From positions 1,989,001 to 2,053,000 of the forward strand of contig OY718807.1 in the NCBI GenBank assembly GCA_963070105.1: 64,000 nt of DNA, read 5' to 3'. Shown in pieces: positions 23,263-38,000 of the stretch (position 1 is its first letter; the number at the start of each line of letters is the position of its first letter). Origin of the DNA: Litomosoides sigmodontis. Its lineage: Eukaryota; Nematoda; Chromadorea; Rhabditida; Onchocercidae. The position numbers and the translations under genes were made by a program. Below the pieces are notes generated by a model. It was not told the origin of the DNA. It did no database searches and worked only from the letters and a program-made list of their open reading frames with translations.

Positions 23263-26153
23263 GTAGTGATAGGTGAGAGATAGGCAGTGATAAGGTGAGG
23301 GAGTCGGAGTGGGACAGCTGATGCGCTGGTAGTAGCAAACAGCGGCCGCCGACAAGCTTCATCCAGTTGCGCCTGCATTTTACAACCAAGTCAAGTTGAT
23401 GACGGTGTTCAGCAAAGATGGATTTGATGAATTGGATGGATCGGTGGACGGATGGATATTTTGTTAGTCCAAAATGCTACTGCTACTGAAGGTGGCTGTG
23501 GCGGTGGTTATTGTTGGGGTGGCGGTGTTGTTACTTTTCGAATTTTCCTCTCTTCTCTTCCATTTCACAACTCATTTCTTTTGCATATTTAGTTTTTCAA
23601 AAAAAAAAATAGCACTTTTTTCCAAAAGTTAGCTATTTATTAAAAAAAAAAGTGCAAGGACAAATTGTTTGAAAGGGAAATATGTGCGGTAAATAGTTAC
23701 TTTAATATTTTAGGAAGAGGGAGTGAGTGAAGGAGAGAGAATTAGTTAAAGGTCGAGAGGCGAGAGAGAGAGGGAAAGAATTTTCAACTCATTAATAACA
23801 ATGATTAAAATTTAATTCATTTATTGTTATTATTTGCTTCTCATGGTGTGTTCACTGTTGCATCATATTTGATAACATTGAAGTTTGTCCTCTAATTAGC
23901 TTTGATATTTTTGTAAAATTACAAAGAAAGCATTTGTGATAAATTAATGCTTAAATTAATTTATTTTTTTTAATTTTTACTTAAATCAAATTTATTGCTA
24001 AAACACATTAAATATGAATAATAGTATGCGAATTTTTTTTGAATAAGCGAACTTTTACACTAATTAACCTTTTCTAGAAATTCTTCTCTTCTATAAATTA
24101 CGATGAATTTTGAAGCAAATTAATTAAAAATTTCCATTCCCTTTATTGCCACTCCTTTTTTAGCGTCGTATCAAGGAAAATTTTGTGCAATTTATGAAAT
24201 TTTCGAATGTAATTTATTAGCTTATCAATTATGAATTTGTCACATTGCTTTTCAAATTTTTTTTTTTTGAAAATCAAATAGGTATAAATTTGGTGGCAAA
24301 AATTTTCATCGCTAAAAATGAAATGTGACTTTTAAATTTCTTCCAAGCAAAGTGGCAGTCGGAAGATTTGATCGCATTTTACGAATGAACCATTTATTCA
24401 GCAATTAACTGGCAGTGGACGTGTTAGCAGCCAAACGAATGATACAATCAGCTTGATGGAAAGCAAGCATGAGTAATTAGCACACGCAGCACGTTCTTAA
24501 CTAACTTACTCACGTATGAGTAATTAGTAAATTAGACGTTTTCAACTGTTTTCAAATGGAATATGTGCAAAAAAACAGAATTTTTTTTTAGAACTAAGAC
24601 AGATGAAAATTTGAATAAATCAGAAAATTCCTTGTGTTCTCAAAATTTCGTGCAAATTTTTTCATTCATCCATTAACTGCAACTTCTGTGTGCATTTTAG
24701 GTGGAAGAAAATTTTTGAGACGGAATTTCAGACAATTGGAAAAAAACAGTTAACTTCATGTTTTAGTAGCTTCCATAAATCATCGTAGCTTATTTCATCA
24801 TTGATCAGAGAGGAAGAGATCTATCTAACTTTCGTAAGATTTCAATGATATTTTATCGAAATAAATCATCCTATTTCTCAAATTTTTTTAAATTCAAAAA
24901 ATAATTCATTTTTACAATTACTTTCACTCATCCGTTCTCTAATTAATTAATTTCTCACAAATTCGTCGTTTTTTTTTCGATTGAAGAAGGAAACTAATTC
25001 AGCGTTATCTCGTCCTTTTTTATTGCTATCAAGTAGAAATATGCAATATTATAAAAAGCGCATAACAATGCTTAATTTAATAATTTGAACAAGAAGTATG
25101 AAGAATTTTTAAAAATTTGAAATGAATATTTTGAAAAATATCACCAATGATCCAATCCTAATTTTCATTTTAGCCTTGCCTGAAGTATTTATTTAAAAAA
25201 TTACTCCTGAAATTTGATTTCTCACTTTCAGCGATACAGTTTTTTCTTTTTTCATTTACTCTTTTCACCAATTAATTTAAATAAAATTTCCTAGTTGCCC
25301 ATTTTGGACGATCGATCGCTGCTAAGAACTTTTCTCAAATATTTCAAATTGTACTTTCTTTCACTTCTCAGACAGACTAACGTTGATTTTCATTTCGATG
25401 AATTTTTTTTTTTCGCCGTAAGTCTCAACTTACAACTGTAGGTGAATGCTAATTACAATAATTTAAATTACAATAATTTTCAATATCACTTCATTGGCGG
25501 CATTTGTCCAAGATATGCACCGATAAGCTAGCATTAATCGATGAGAGGAACTTCAAATTCCTATCATTTCCACTGCAAATAATTTTATTTTCCTTTTGAA
25601 TTAGTTTATTTAGCATAAATCAAATTAAATTTTCAAAGGAAAGAATGTATCCATTAAGCACACACTTATTTTGCATAACTAATTCAAATTTCAAGAATAA
25701 AATTAAATTTTTGTAAAACTTTATAAACTAAATTAACTTTCAATGATTTAATTCATTAGTGTAAAGAGATTATATGAGGACAAAGTTCTAAGCAAAAAGG
25801 AAAAAAAATGATATGGGCAAGCTGTTGCTATCGTAAAACAGATGAGCAAATTAAGTACTATCAAATAATCGAGTTTAAAATTCAGAAGGATCTTTGCGAA
25901 GCATTCAAGCCGCAATTTTACAAATTCATAGCGCGTTATTTCAGCGTTTAACTAATTGCGTGCAATCTACGATTTACAAATGAAATATAAGCTTTAGAAT
26001 GCAAAAAAATTCAATCTTTTTTTATTTGACTTTTTTCAATTGCGTAAATTATTTCACAGCTGGACTTTGAATCATTTTTCGAAGTGGCAAAAAATTCCAG
26101 CTTGAAAAAAAAGTATTATTTATCGATCGACGATCAATAATCGAATGTATTAT

Positions 26154-26242
26154 TTGCTGTTGTTGTTGCTGTTGTTGTTGTAGCTATTATTGTTGTAGCT
26201 GTTATTGTTGCTGTTACTGTTACCGTTGTTGTTGTTGTTGTT
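26154..26242 (+). repeat. (TTG)n-rich imperfect repeat
   Basis: Interspersed TTG, TTA and CTG triplets form an imperfect trinucleotide repeat. The antisense ORF encodes only Asn/Ser runs and is not supported as a gene. Confidence 0.8.
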
Positions 26243-29070
26243 TTTAGTTCTGCCAAGAAAAAAAAAAGAGTTCATTAATGAAATGTTAAATTTGAAGGAA
26301 TGTGGAGGAAATGTGCTTGCACAAGTTAGCAAAGATATTATCACCGCTTTGTGGAAGTGAGATGAAAACAAAAAACAATCAATGAGAGGAAATCAGTTGA
26401 AATGCAATGAAACTTTGAGGGCTTTCTTTTTTTCTTCTTCTGATGGCATATTTGCACTAACTATCTGTTTGTCTGTGAAAAATGATTTTTTCTTCCTCTC
26501 AAATTTTATTTTTAATTAATGATGAAAAGTGTGCGGTAAAATGTTGCAGTAAATGATTTATGAGGAAGTGAGGTGGAAGGATGCAAGTGATCGTAAGTGT
26601 ACATCTCACTTACTTGTAGTTAGTAAGCATTTGAATAATGAAGCTTTTTGCAAATTGTTTAACTCTGAAGAGTTCACCACCCTTAAAGCAACATAAACTA
26701 CTAATTTTTTTCTTCCTTCTCTCCCTCTCTCACTCTCTCACTTCTCTCGCATTTCGTCTTAACTTTTTCCTCTTGCTCTCTCTCTCTATTTTTTTTTTTT
26801 GAAATTTTGAAAATATATGAAACAATTTACGAGGATTACGGATATCAAATTGAACCAATTTGCGAGTAACGCATAAAATAATCCAAACAATTATCATAAT
26901 TTCAACGCCTCATTCACTTTACTTTTTTGGTGACAATTACTGTGACACTTGTCTGTCACCAAATTTACAAACGAAGAGCTTTCCTTCTTCCTTCCTCCTC
27001 CTCTCCTCCTGCTCTCTTCTCTCTCTACTGAATAGAATTATTAGTCACTCGCACAATGCTTCATTTGTTAAGTTCAATGGAATTGAAGATTTTGAAATAA
27101 TTTAGTTTTTGTGCAAAAACAAAAATGAAATTCCATTTTTTTTTTGAAAATATCAAGAGATAAGGTAAAAGAACTGTTTGTTATTTATAAAAAAAAAAAT
27201 TTTTTTAAACTAAATAGTATCATTTGTTATTTAAGAAATTTTTGGACAATTAAAATGCAATAATTTCATTTTTGCTTAATTCTCTCATTCTGCAGAATTG
27301 CAGTACTTTTATTCATCATTCTCAGTCACTTCTATCAACTATTTTATCGTTTAAATGCTAACCAATCGAAGAAAAATACAAAAAAAGAGCAAACTGAATT
27401 TAATTAAATTGATAATTGCCAACAAAAATTACCAATCAAATGTATTTGTGTTGGAGTAAAAAGATATTTTTTTCTTATCATTTCTCCAAATTTCAATTTT
27501 TTTCTTTTTCTCGAAAATTTTTCTGCAAATTATTAAAAAGATGAAGTTTTCTACGATATGAAATAGGATAGCGCTGAACTAACTAACATTGTCGTATCGT
27601 CGAAGACAAAGCTTTTCATCGGCGTAAGATGAGTTTGCGTGGGCGGACTGACGCATTTGCGTCTGCACTTCTCAATTCTCTGAGATTTCATTTCAAAAAG
27701 TGTGAAAAGCTTGAGCTAACTCTTCTTCTCCTCCTATTTGCCACTAGCATCAGCAAACTTTTCGCGGAATGAGAGTGCTTCAATCAAATTCATTTCATAT
27801 TTACCTCTACCTTTCTCTTCCTCCCTCTCCTTTTCTGCCTCTCCCTCTCCCTCTCTCTATCTCTCCCTTCACTCACTGAATTACTGTGAATGTATTGTAC
27901 TGATTGACGAGACGAGAAAATGTTTGTGAAGTTATGCACAAATAACTTTTTCATAAATTTTGTTAACATATTTCATCAAGATTAAATTTTATTTTATTTC
28001 TATTAAATTTCAACTCTCCCCTCTCGTCAAATCATTTCACTTACATTAGTCACTGGAAATCCGCATGGCTTTGAAAAGTTTTCGCTACTAAAGCTAATTT
28101 TATTGTCCAAAAAAACAAAGATCAAAGAGAGAAATTACATTTCACCTTTAAGTTTTTTAAAGATTAAACGATGAATTTGGACGAAACATTGTTTAAACCA
28201 TCTGTTTGTGCTAAAATTAAAATTTCTATCAAATTTATGTCGTTCACTTTTTCCTTTTGAAAATTTCAGTTAAATTCTTTCGTTTTACTACCACTAAAGT
28301 TCACTTACTACTGTCTTCCTCTATTGTTGCGCTAGCTACTCTTACGTGATGATCACGTTACTCGTGCTGCAAGTGTTGTAGAAATAATAGGTTATTTAGT
28401 GGTCAATTAAACTCAAATTCATTTTTGATAAGTTAACGGTAGAGGAATGTTTTCATTAAGTTGTCTTATAGTGTTTAACTTATTTGCCACTCATAACTGA
28501 CCTTTTTTTTCTTTAAGAAATGAGCGTTCAAAATTTTGAAACTTTTTGAAATTTTAAAACTATGAAAAAATTAGTGTTAAATTAATTTTTGCACAATAGT
28601 GTACTCCTATAATTCTTCTCATACACCTAGATGATTTTCTTATGATCCATTAAATGAATCATAACGCAAAATTACGCTATTATAAATATTATTTACTGCG
28701 ATATTTTTTATTTAAATTTCTTTCAAAGCAAGTAATTTAAAATTTGGTATTTTTTTTGCAGAAAACATCAAAAAAACAAAATATATAATTAATAAAATAT
28801 GTGAAATTGTTGGAACTTTGAAATTTTTTTTTAAAAACAATTAATTGTCCATTAGATCAATTAATAAATGATGTTAAAAAGTTAAAATTTTTCATTTTCT
28901 ACAATCGAATCAGTATAATTCAGATACGCATTGTTGAGCTGCTGCATATGAAATTCAATTTCATTATGGAAATATTGCAAGTGCTGTTTTAGTTTGCGTT
29001 CGAAGGATGAGGTGAAGAAATGCACAACAAAGGAAGCCGCCATCATAAGCAATAATTCGTTTTTTATTCA

Positions 29071-32000
29071 ATGAATAACAGCCAACAGCAACAGCAGCAA
29101 CAGCTACAGCAGGAAATTCCTGGCTCTTTGAACGGTTACTTTTCAATGCCTCGCAATTAATTCCTTAAAACCTAAACATCTTTTCCTCGCCGATTCTCAT
29201 CGATATTGAAATTGGCGCTAATGTCTGAAATGATTCAAAGTTACCGGCGTAGAATGCAGTAACTGTTGTCTCGGTAAACCTCTCCACAATCCTCGAATTA
29301 TTTCTTTAGCTAAAATGCTTGTTTTATAAATTATTCCTAAATTGAACAGTAGCTAATTAACATAAAGGAATGCAAAAGTAACATGAACATTGTGAATTCA
29401 AAAATTAATAGCAAAGTTAGGAATGGAAGTGAATATTGAATACATTGAAAATTATAAATTAAAATATTTTAAGTTATAATTTTTGGGGTTAAAATTTACA
29501 GATTACTGAAATTTTGTGAGGCTCATTCTCATTAATGTGGTAAATGTTGGAATAATCCAATGCTATGTTCAATTTAAATTCCTAACTGTATATTGTAGGC
29601 ATAAATTGTATAACTTTAAATTATTCACAGCACACGGCTAATTGAAATTGAATTAAATTTTGAATTAAGTTGTAGTTAAATTTTGGATGCATGTGCTGTT
29701 TGTACTTTAAAGCTTTAAATTAATTCAAAATAAGCACTCATTCATTCGCTGCCTCTTAAGATAATCCAATATTTTTTTAATTTTATTTCGCATAGATGAA
29801 GGAAACCAATCAATCCATGTTCACTTCTTTTTCATTTGCAGCAAAAATTGAAATTTAAATTAAGAACGTATACTCTAATCATCAAAGGATTACGATAGCA
29901 GGAACTTGAAATTTATTCGTTCGTAAATATTTCATCGAACAATGGAGATTTGAAGAGCATGAAATGAAAATGATTAATAGCTCCGCAATCATGTGCTGTA
30001 AATTAATAAAAATTAAAATTCCTAGATTGAATTCAATACTAAAATTGAAATCGAATTTATCATTTCCCTCATCCCATTTATTTCCAACAATTTTACCTTT
30101 AATACTTTCTACTTATTGATTGCTTCCGCTTTTCTTTTTCTTTTGCTGTGCTTACTGGCAAAATATTATTCATTGAATGAAAATCCATTTATGCAATATT
30201 TCCATTTTCATTAAAGTTGCATTTCACCCATTTATTATCTGTCAGATGAGAAATGATAAACGTAGCTGCGAGAGAAAGAGAGAGAGAGAGGGAGAGAGGG
30301 GAAGAGTGTTGGTGATAGAGGAGGAAAGTGAATTAGTTAAAATTACTTAGCTAATTAATTGATTAATTAATAGCTTTCAACCTTTATCGTTGCATTATTG
30401 CTTTTATGAAGTCCAAAATAGAAAGGATAAGGGAAGTGAATATTGCGTGATATTTTTGAGTAAACGAAATTAGCAAGAACGAAATCAGTGAAAGATAAAA
30501 AGACAAGCATTCCCCCTCTTAGCTCTCACAACAATAATTTGTTTTCGTTTACTCTTTTAATTTAAACTCTTCCTACTCCCTTCTCTTTGCACTCTTTTTC
30601 TCTCCACCATTCCATCACCTATCTCTTTCATGAAAATATCTACTTTTTTTTTTTCAAAATTTTCCAAAGAATTTATTCGAATTTTTGCAAAAGGAAAAAA
30701 AAGATTAACAGTTTTTATTCAAAAATCAATGCCTACCTAATATCAACAATGAAAATACTTTCATTTTATATCATAAGTTAGCAAAAAAAAAAGAAGAAAA
30801 AAGTATTAAAATTTGAATTTGTACCATAAATACAGTTGGTTGCGATAAAAGTGGCAAGGATAATTTAGGTGGTGGAAAGCAAAATTTTTTTTTCAGTGAC
30901 AAAAGATCGAACACGTGAAAAACGACGTTCCTGGCGTGATAAGACGTTAAGCGGACAGGATAACGGTGCACCGGAACATGTTAGCGAAGGTCTTTGCAAA
31001 TTAATTATATTTTAAAAATTATTGTGAATTTAATTTTAAATTTTTTAAAATGTATTTTTTTAAGGAAAATTTTTTGCTTTTCACTTCGAAATATTATTTG
31101 TTTAGATTTTAGTGATTAATTAATGCCTTCTTTTTTCGAGAAAGTAATAACATTGCGCAGCTTTGTCATAATACACCGACGAGGTGGATGTGTGTGTATG
31201 TGTGTATGTGTGTGTGTGTGTGTGTGTGTACGAAATTGAAATAAATATGCTTTGAAATAATTTTAATGACTTTCAAAATTTCCTTCAATAATTTTGATGA
31301 TTGCTAGCAAATAAAATTCAATCATTCTGCTCACATTTCAGTTTTATCATTTCAGAAAGTGATGAAATTTCATATGCTAATTTTCACGCATTTACACTTT
31401 ATCCTCTCTTCAATGTAATAATTAAGCATGTGAATTTTTGCTCCTTTTGCTTGCAAATAACAATAATTCAAATTTTTTGAAAAAAAAGGCCTTCCTTTTT
31501 TTTTATTTTAAATAATTTTTTAGGCATTGAGGACGATATCACTTCGTGTACATCGTATAAATCAATTAGTTCAAAGGAAATGTCCAGTGCGAAATCAATT
31601 GAGAGCATCTCAGACACAAAAAGTATGATAACAGCAATTTCTGATAGCATTCAGGATGACGAACGTGCAATGACACCGATGGAAAGTGACTTGGTACGCA
31701 TGCAATTGAAATGGAAAATAATTGGAAAAAAAAATTGTGGAGAAAATTTTTTAATAAAATTAACAAAGAAAGAAAGAAAAGAGCGAAGCATAAATTTTAA
31801 TTTTGCACACGAAGTGTAAAATTATTGAAACGAATCTTTAAGTAATTCTATTTTAGATTAATTGAATAAACACATCTCTGTTTTAAGAGGTTGATGCATT
31901 TTTAACTGATGTTGATGAGAGTTGATGTTTTAATTATTCTCGGTATGTTTTGAGGAGGAATTGAAATTTTTTTAAATTTACAAATTACTCCGATATATAC

Positions 32001-35000
32001 GCAAGTTTATTAATGTGTAGGAAATGTTGTCATGCACGTAGGAAACGAGGCAAAATTGCTTCTCCAAAAGTTTTCAGTGATAAATGTTGGCATTTAAGTT
32101 TAATTACTATTTCAGTATTTAATTGCAAGGAAAAAAAGGAAAAGATAATTTACGTGCGTGAGTGTGTTTTGCAACAAAGCGTAATAATTAAATTACTATA
32201 AGTGATTGATTTGAGCAAATATTGATCGTCAAATTTAAGTGAAAGTCCTAAATGTAAATTGAAGGATTGTTTCACAATGATTTGTAAATTTTTGTAGCAT
32301 AAAATAATTAATTTTTTTCCCACCACAGAATTTTGATACGTCAATGATGAAAGCGGAAATAGCACAGTTAAGAGAAGAAGTGATTAAATTGAAGGAAGAG
32401 CGACAAAAATGGACATTGAGAAGGTTTAATTTTTTGAATTTTTTAAATTTTCGCAGAACTGAATTTTTCATTTTTCATTCATTCATTACAAATTAACGGG
32501 TTAAGTTTATTTTGAAATAGCGAAATTTCTCTCTCAATGTCAGCATGATAGATCGTTGTTTTGTTTTTTTTTTTCAGAGAGAAATGCCAACAAAATTCAG
32601 GCGATGAATCCTTGATTGAAATGCTTGAGGAGCGATTAGCTGAAGCCGAGAATTGCATTCAGGATTATCGTGACGAAAATACTGTCTTAAAATGTGAACT
32701 TAGAGAGCTGCAGGTAAGACAGGTTGCGCATTGCTCATTCATCAACGACTCTATAAATGTCTCTACAATAATTTCAATTTTTATTAGCTTCAAGAAGTTT
32801 TTTTTTTTTAATTAGGATGCGCATGATGAACTGAAATGACCAATTGTTGCTTAAAATTTATTTGAATAATTTCTTATCAAAATTATAATAAATGTATTTT
32901 GCATTTATAAAGGGTTATTTTAAAACAGGAATGCGAAGGTACGAGTTCAGGTACGAATCGCATTGAAATCAATGTTAAATTGATGGAGAAATTGAAAGCT
33001 TCCGAATCGCTATGTGATGAATTAATGGAGGAGAACGAAGCGCTAAAAGTGGATATTAAAGATTTACAGCAGGAAATTGAAGAGATGCAAGTAAGTATTC
33101 CATTATTCAATTATTACAAGTACCTCAATTCAAATTAATTCAGTGGGAAAATGATTAATTTCGTAATTTATAATAATTTTGAATAATTTTTCATCAAAGA
33201 AAAAAAAAGCGCTTATTTTGCACGCAATTTGTTAACTTATAGGATCAGTATCGTGAGGAAGAAATTGAAGAATTTCGTGAGCTACAACGTGAATTGGAGC
33301 AAAATGCTAAAAATTGTCGAATTTTGCAATTTAAACTTCGTAAGTCTGAGCGTACACGTGAAGAGATAGACGCGAAAAAGCAGCATCTTGAAGCGAAAGT
33401 GAAAGTAAGTCGACCGAACACGTCATCGTTGGTTGCTCTCAGTCAGTGTTGGTGATTATCTCCAATAGTTGCTTCCTGATTGCATGCACTTACTTTCCTG
33501 CAATTTCCTTCAACTGATAACAGGTGATAAGATAGAGGGTGGAAGTAGCAGGGGAGGAAGTGAGCAACGATAGTGATAATAAGGAAAAAAGTTAGCGCCT
33601 TTTTTTTCACCATTTCAATTTCAAATATTGTTTTTTTTTTTTGTTTGGCTAATGAATAAATTGAGATTTGCATGACTGAATGGATGAGTGGATTCTTGAT
33701 GGATCGTTTTTTTTTTTATTTCGTCTTACAGGATCTGTTAGAAGCTTCATCTGCAACTGGTGGCTTACATGCAACCGGAAGACAACTGGATACAATGCGC
33801 GTAAGAGAGCTCGAATCGGAATTAAGAATTGCTAAGGAAGTTTCCGTTAGATTGCACAATGAGCTTGAAATTGCGGAAGAGAAGCGATACAAGTTAGAGG
33901 TACGATAGTACTTAGACTTATTATTTTGCACCGGAAAATACGCAGCTATAACTTCTAATCCGGCGCAATGCAATCCGGCAAACTTTTATCAATACTACCT
34001 CCTCCTTCCTTATCATAATAAAATGACGAAATCGAGCACATCTGTTATGCAACGTTTGCATAATTCAGGAATAGATTCCTGATCAATTTTTTTTTAACCT
34101 TAAATGTTTATGAGCTTTCCTTTTTTGTTTCTTTTGAAGAAAGAGAATTGTTAAATTTGTTACAGGATGAAGTATTTTATATGAAAGATAAAATTCGCGA
34201 ATTGCAAACGCAAAATAAATGGCGTGAAGCACGAAATCGTGCGGAACTGCAAGCGGTAAATGTATCTTTTAATTACTAATATTTAGCAAATTATCCAATT
34301 GATAATGTATCTTTCAATTTCTAATATTAACGAATTCTTAAATTGTAAAATTTCAATTTTCAAGGATTTCATTTCTTATTTGCAGAAAAGAACAAGCACA
34401 GATTTATCGAACAGCTCGATCAGTTCTATTACTAGCAAAGAGATGCAAGATGTGCTGGAACGTGAGGCTGATTTGAAAGATCAATTAAAATTTGCCGAGG
34501 AAGATTTACGCCGGACACAACTTCGATTACAGGTTTGTAAAAATTTAATTGCAAAAAAAAAAGTTCAAATCATTAAAATTGTAAAAATTTTAGGATGTTG
34601 AAAATGAGAATGAAGAATTGCTGCGAAAGTTAGCACGATTGAAGACGGTGAAACGACCACCAATGTTACGGTCATTTAGGCAAGCTTTTTTGCATAACTG
34701 TCAAACTGCTATTCTAATTCCAATCGTACAGCTTAATTTTAATTGCATTTAATCAAAATGTTACTGTGGTAATAGCGGAGTAGCTAAAATGAAAAAAAAA
34801 ATAAATTTAAAATGAATCAAACAGGTGTAATTGAGCTAAATAATTCGCACAGAAATTTTTTGCACATCGCCAGCGATATGCATGTTTTCTTTCATTTTTT
34901 TTTTGATGTTGTTGTCGTTGAGGAAATGGAACCATAATTTCAAATTTTTATCACTCATTTTATTTACGTGAACACTTCAACATTTTTATTCCCCTATTTT

Positions 35001-38000
35001 AATACTGTAAAATTTATTATTAAGACATCCTATCTTATCACTTGCCATCATTTCCTTTGGAATATTCATTTTGTTTCAAATTAGAAATAATAGCAATTAT
35101 AGTTGACAAAGACTTCTCACCTTTTTTTTTGTAACAATTCATTTATGGATGAAAAAATTGTGAGGAAATTTTTTGGTGAATCAATTTGAATGATATTAAT
35201 GATAAGTGATAATAGATCGCCAGAAAAAAAAAAGATAATTAAGTCATCTGTCTCATATTCCTCAAAAATTTTTATATTTCAAAATGCAAAAGAAGAAAAA
35301 AAAGAAGCAAAAAAAGAAACCAAAAAAAAGCGCAACAATTCCTATCACTTCCTAATAAAATTATTTATTGTAAAAATAATTTAAAAGAAAATAAAACTTA
35401 CTTTTTAAAAAACAGTTAGCACTTAATTACATTGAGAATATTTTTTACACTCTAGAATAGTTACTGTAAATTATATTTTAAAAAAAAAAAGAAAAACATT
35501 TAGTAATTTTATGTGCTCTAAAATAAATATTCAAAGTTAATTTTCTGCATGTACAAACACGCACACACGCACGTATACGCGCATATACACGCAGACACGT
35601 ATCGGTATGCATAATAGCAATAATAAGCGTTGTTAACGGTGCACATTAGTAAGTGTTAATTTTAGCGAAGGCCATTCACAAATGCAATTAGAATTGGCTG
35701 AACACGAAATGGAACACTTATCGACGAAGGTGGAACGCTTGGAAAAAACGAACATTCATCTCTCAAAGAAGTAATAATTAATAATTCTCTTCCTTGACTG
35801 AGACAAACAAACAAACAAACAAATAAACAAACAGGCAAACAAACAAACAAACAAACAAACAGACAGACAGACAGAACGTTTTTTTTTTCGCTACGTGAAG
35901 TACGTTTGCTGCAAGGTTGCCTGTGTTAGAGTAATTGTTATTTTTTCTCTTTTTTTTTTCACTTTTCAAATAATTTCAACACCTTTTTTTCTTTCGTTCA
36001 ACTTTTGCACAAACACTAATTGCAACACTTTAGTTATGCATCCCATAAGCATTAAATGAATTTATAGCAGTTTTTTTAATTTTTAAATTTCTATTAATTC
36101 AATTTCTAAACATCCACTTTGTTTTTGTTCCTTCTCCTCCCAATTATTTAATTGTCTTTTTTTTCGTTCGATTGATTAATTGAACAAATTTAACTTGTAG
36201 ATTAATGGAAATGGAATTGGATTCAAAGAAGACTTGTGCAGAGAATGGTGAAATTATTAATGGACGAGTAAATTTTCAATTTCTTTCAAATTTTTTTTTA
36301 AAGCTTAATTAAATGTTGTAGAAGGCAACAGCAATAATAGCAACGATCACAAGCAACAAGTTAATAAGATCTTTATAAAAATATAAAATAGCTATTATAT
36401 AATTAGCATTAATTAGTGTTAGGGAAGTTTTTCGATCATTGAATTCACTCAAATTGTTATTATTTTATGAATTTTGATTTCATCTGGTAGGCTTATTCTT
36501 CCCAAAAATCTCTATAATGATAATTTATTTCATTTCTATTTTTTTCCAAAAATACAAATTAGGCATTTGCATAATTAGTGCCATCAAGTCAAAGAAGTTT
36601 TTCAATTTTTCATGTATTGCTTTTTTTTTCAGGAAATGCAATTTGAAGTGCCGGCGGAAATGCAACGTGACATAAGCAAATTAATGGCAACAATTAGTGA
36701 ATTAGAACGGAAAAATTTGGACTTATCTTTGCAACTGAAACAACAAAGCGAACTTAATTTGTCGGTACCATCGGAAAAATGTTCGTTTCACTTCTTTTCT
36801 TCTTTACAGTGCCGCATGACTTGTTAAATTTTTAAATTTTTCAAATAAGAAATTTTGATTTGCTGATGTGATTACTTTTAGCGTAATTCATAAATGTTAG
36901 CTTTTTTTCTTCTTTCCCGACAACAACAACAATTATAGTGAGAATAACGATGAAAATCATAGGCAATATTAATAGTGAGCAATAATAATTGTAGCAAATA
37001 AATAGTAAATTAATAATAATAAGTAATTAGTAATTATAGTAAATTAAAAATAGTAATAATGGTGGTAGCTAATAGTGATAATAGTTTAGCTCAAGCAGAA
37101 TTACGAATAGAAAAGGAGCACAAGAGAATTATTGAAAATGAATTGATGGAGCTGAAACGCATGATGCTGCAATCGGACAATCAAAAATTGATCTCTATGG
37201 CTACAAAGGTTAAGAATTTATTTAATTTAAAAAAAAAAAAAACCATACTGATAAATTTATAAAATGCAATGCTTACATTGATTATAGTGAGTGCATACTA
37301 ATTTATTGGATTAGCTAATTAGCTAACATGCATAATTTATATGATCTTATTTGCATGATTTCTATGATTTTATCAAAATTCCTGAAAAGAATTATAATTT
37401 TGCAAGCTTTTTTTAAGGTTGAATTACTAAACAATCAACTTTTGTTGGTGAATGATCGTTGTGCAAATCTTCACCGAAGAATTGTAAAGGAAGGTGGCAG
37501 TGAAACGGCGTACATGGTAAGTTTAAAAATGATTTATTTAAATTAGCTCCTAACATTTCACTGCCAAATTTTTTTTTCTACATGATGGCGGCAAAGTTTT
37601 TTCTTTTTTTTTTTACTGCTAAAACGAAGCATTTCGAAAAATCTTTGCCATAGCGATGTTTTCGAAAAAAGTTGCAAAGAAAAAAAAAGCCTTCAAAGAG
37701 GTTCTTTCAGTGATTGAAACGAAACTTTCGTCGTTTGGTCATTTTTTTTTATCTGTAAAAATACATTTTAGTATATTAGCAATTTTTATGTTTAACAAAA
37801 CAAATAAATAAAGAAAAAAATTTAATAAAATGAAAATATGGCAGAAAATTTTTCGCGCATGCATGCATTTACAAATATATATTAAAATACATTCCTCATA
37901 TTTCCTCAAATTTCGATTTCCATGTTTTTAATTTTGTTAATTTTGCGTTCTTAAGGATTCACTGAAGAAGAAATGTGAGGAGTTGGAATGCCAACTGAGC

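Larger units (their letters stand above)
21278..29070. other. Gene-free region between two divergent genes
   Basis: This 7.8-kb interval lies between the 5' ends of the minus-strand MH2 gene and the plus-strand SOGA/MTCL-like gene, so it must hold both promoters. I see no supported coding exon. A GC-richer patch at 23150-23400 contains a short minus-strand ORF and a 14-bp tandem repeat. Pyrimidine tracts occur at 26700-26790, 27000-27030 and 27800-27870. Confidence 0.55.

Noticed and set aside
35662..35969. Minus-strand ORFs with repeated Phe-Val-Cys-Leu
   Set aside because: They read the (CAAA)n/(CAGA)n tract in an intron and overlap a real plus-strand exon.
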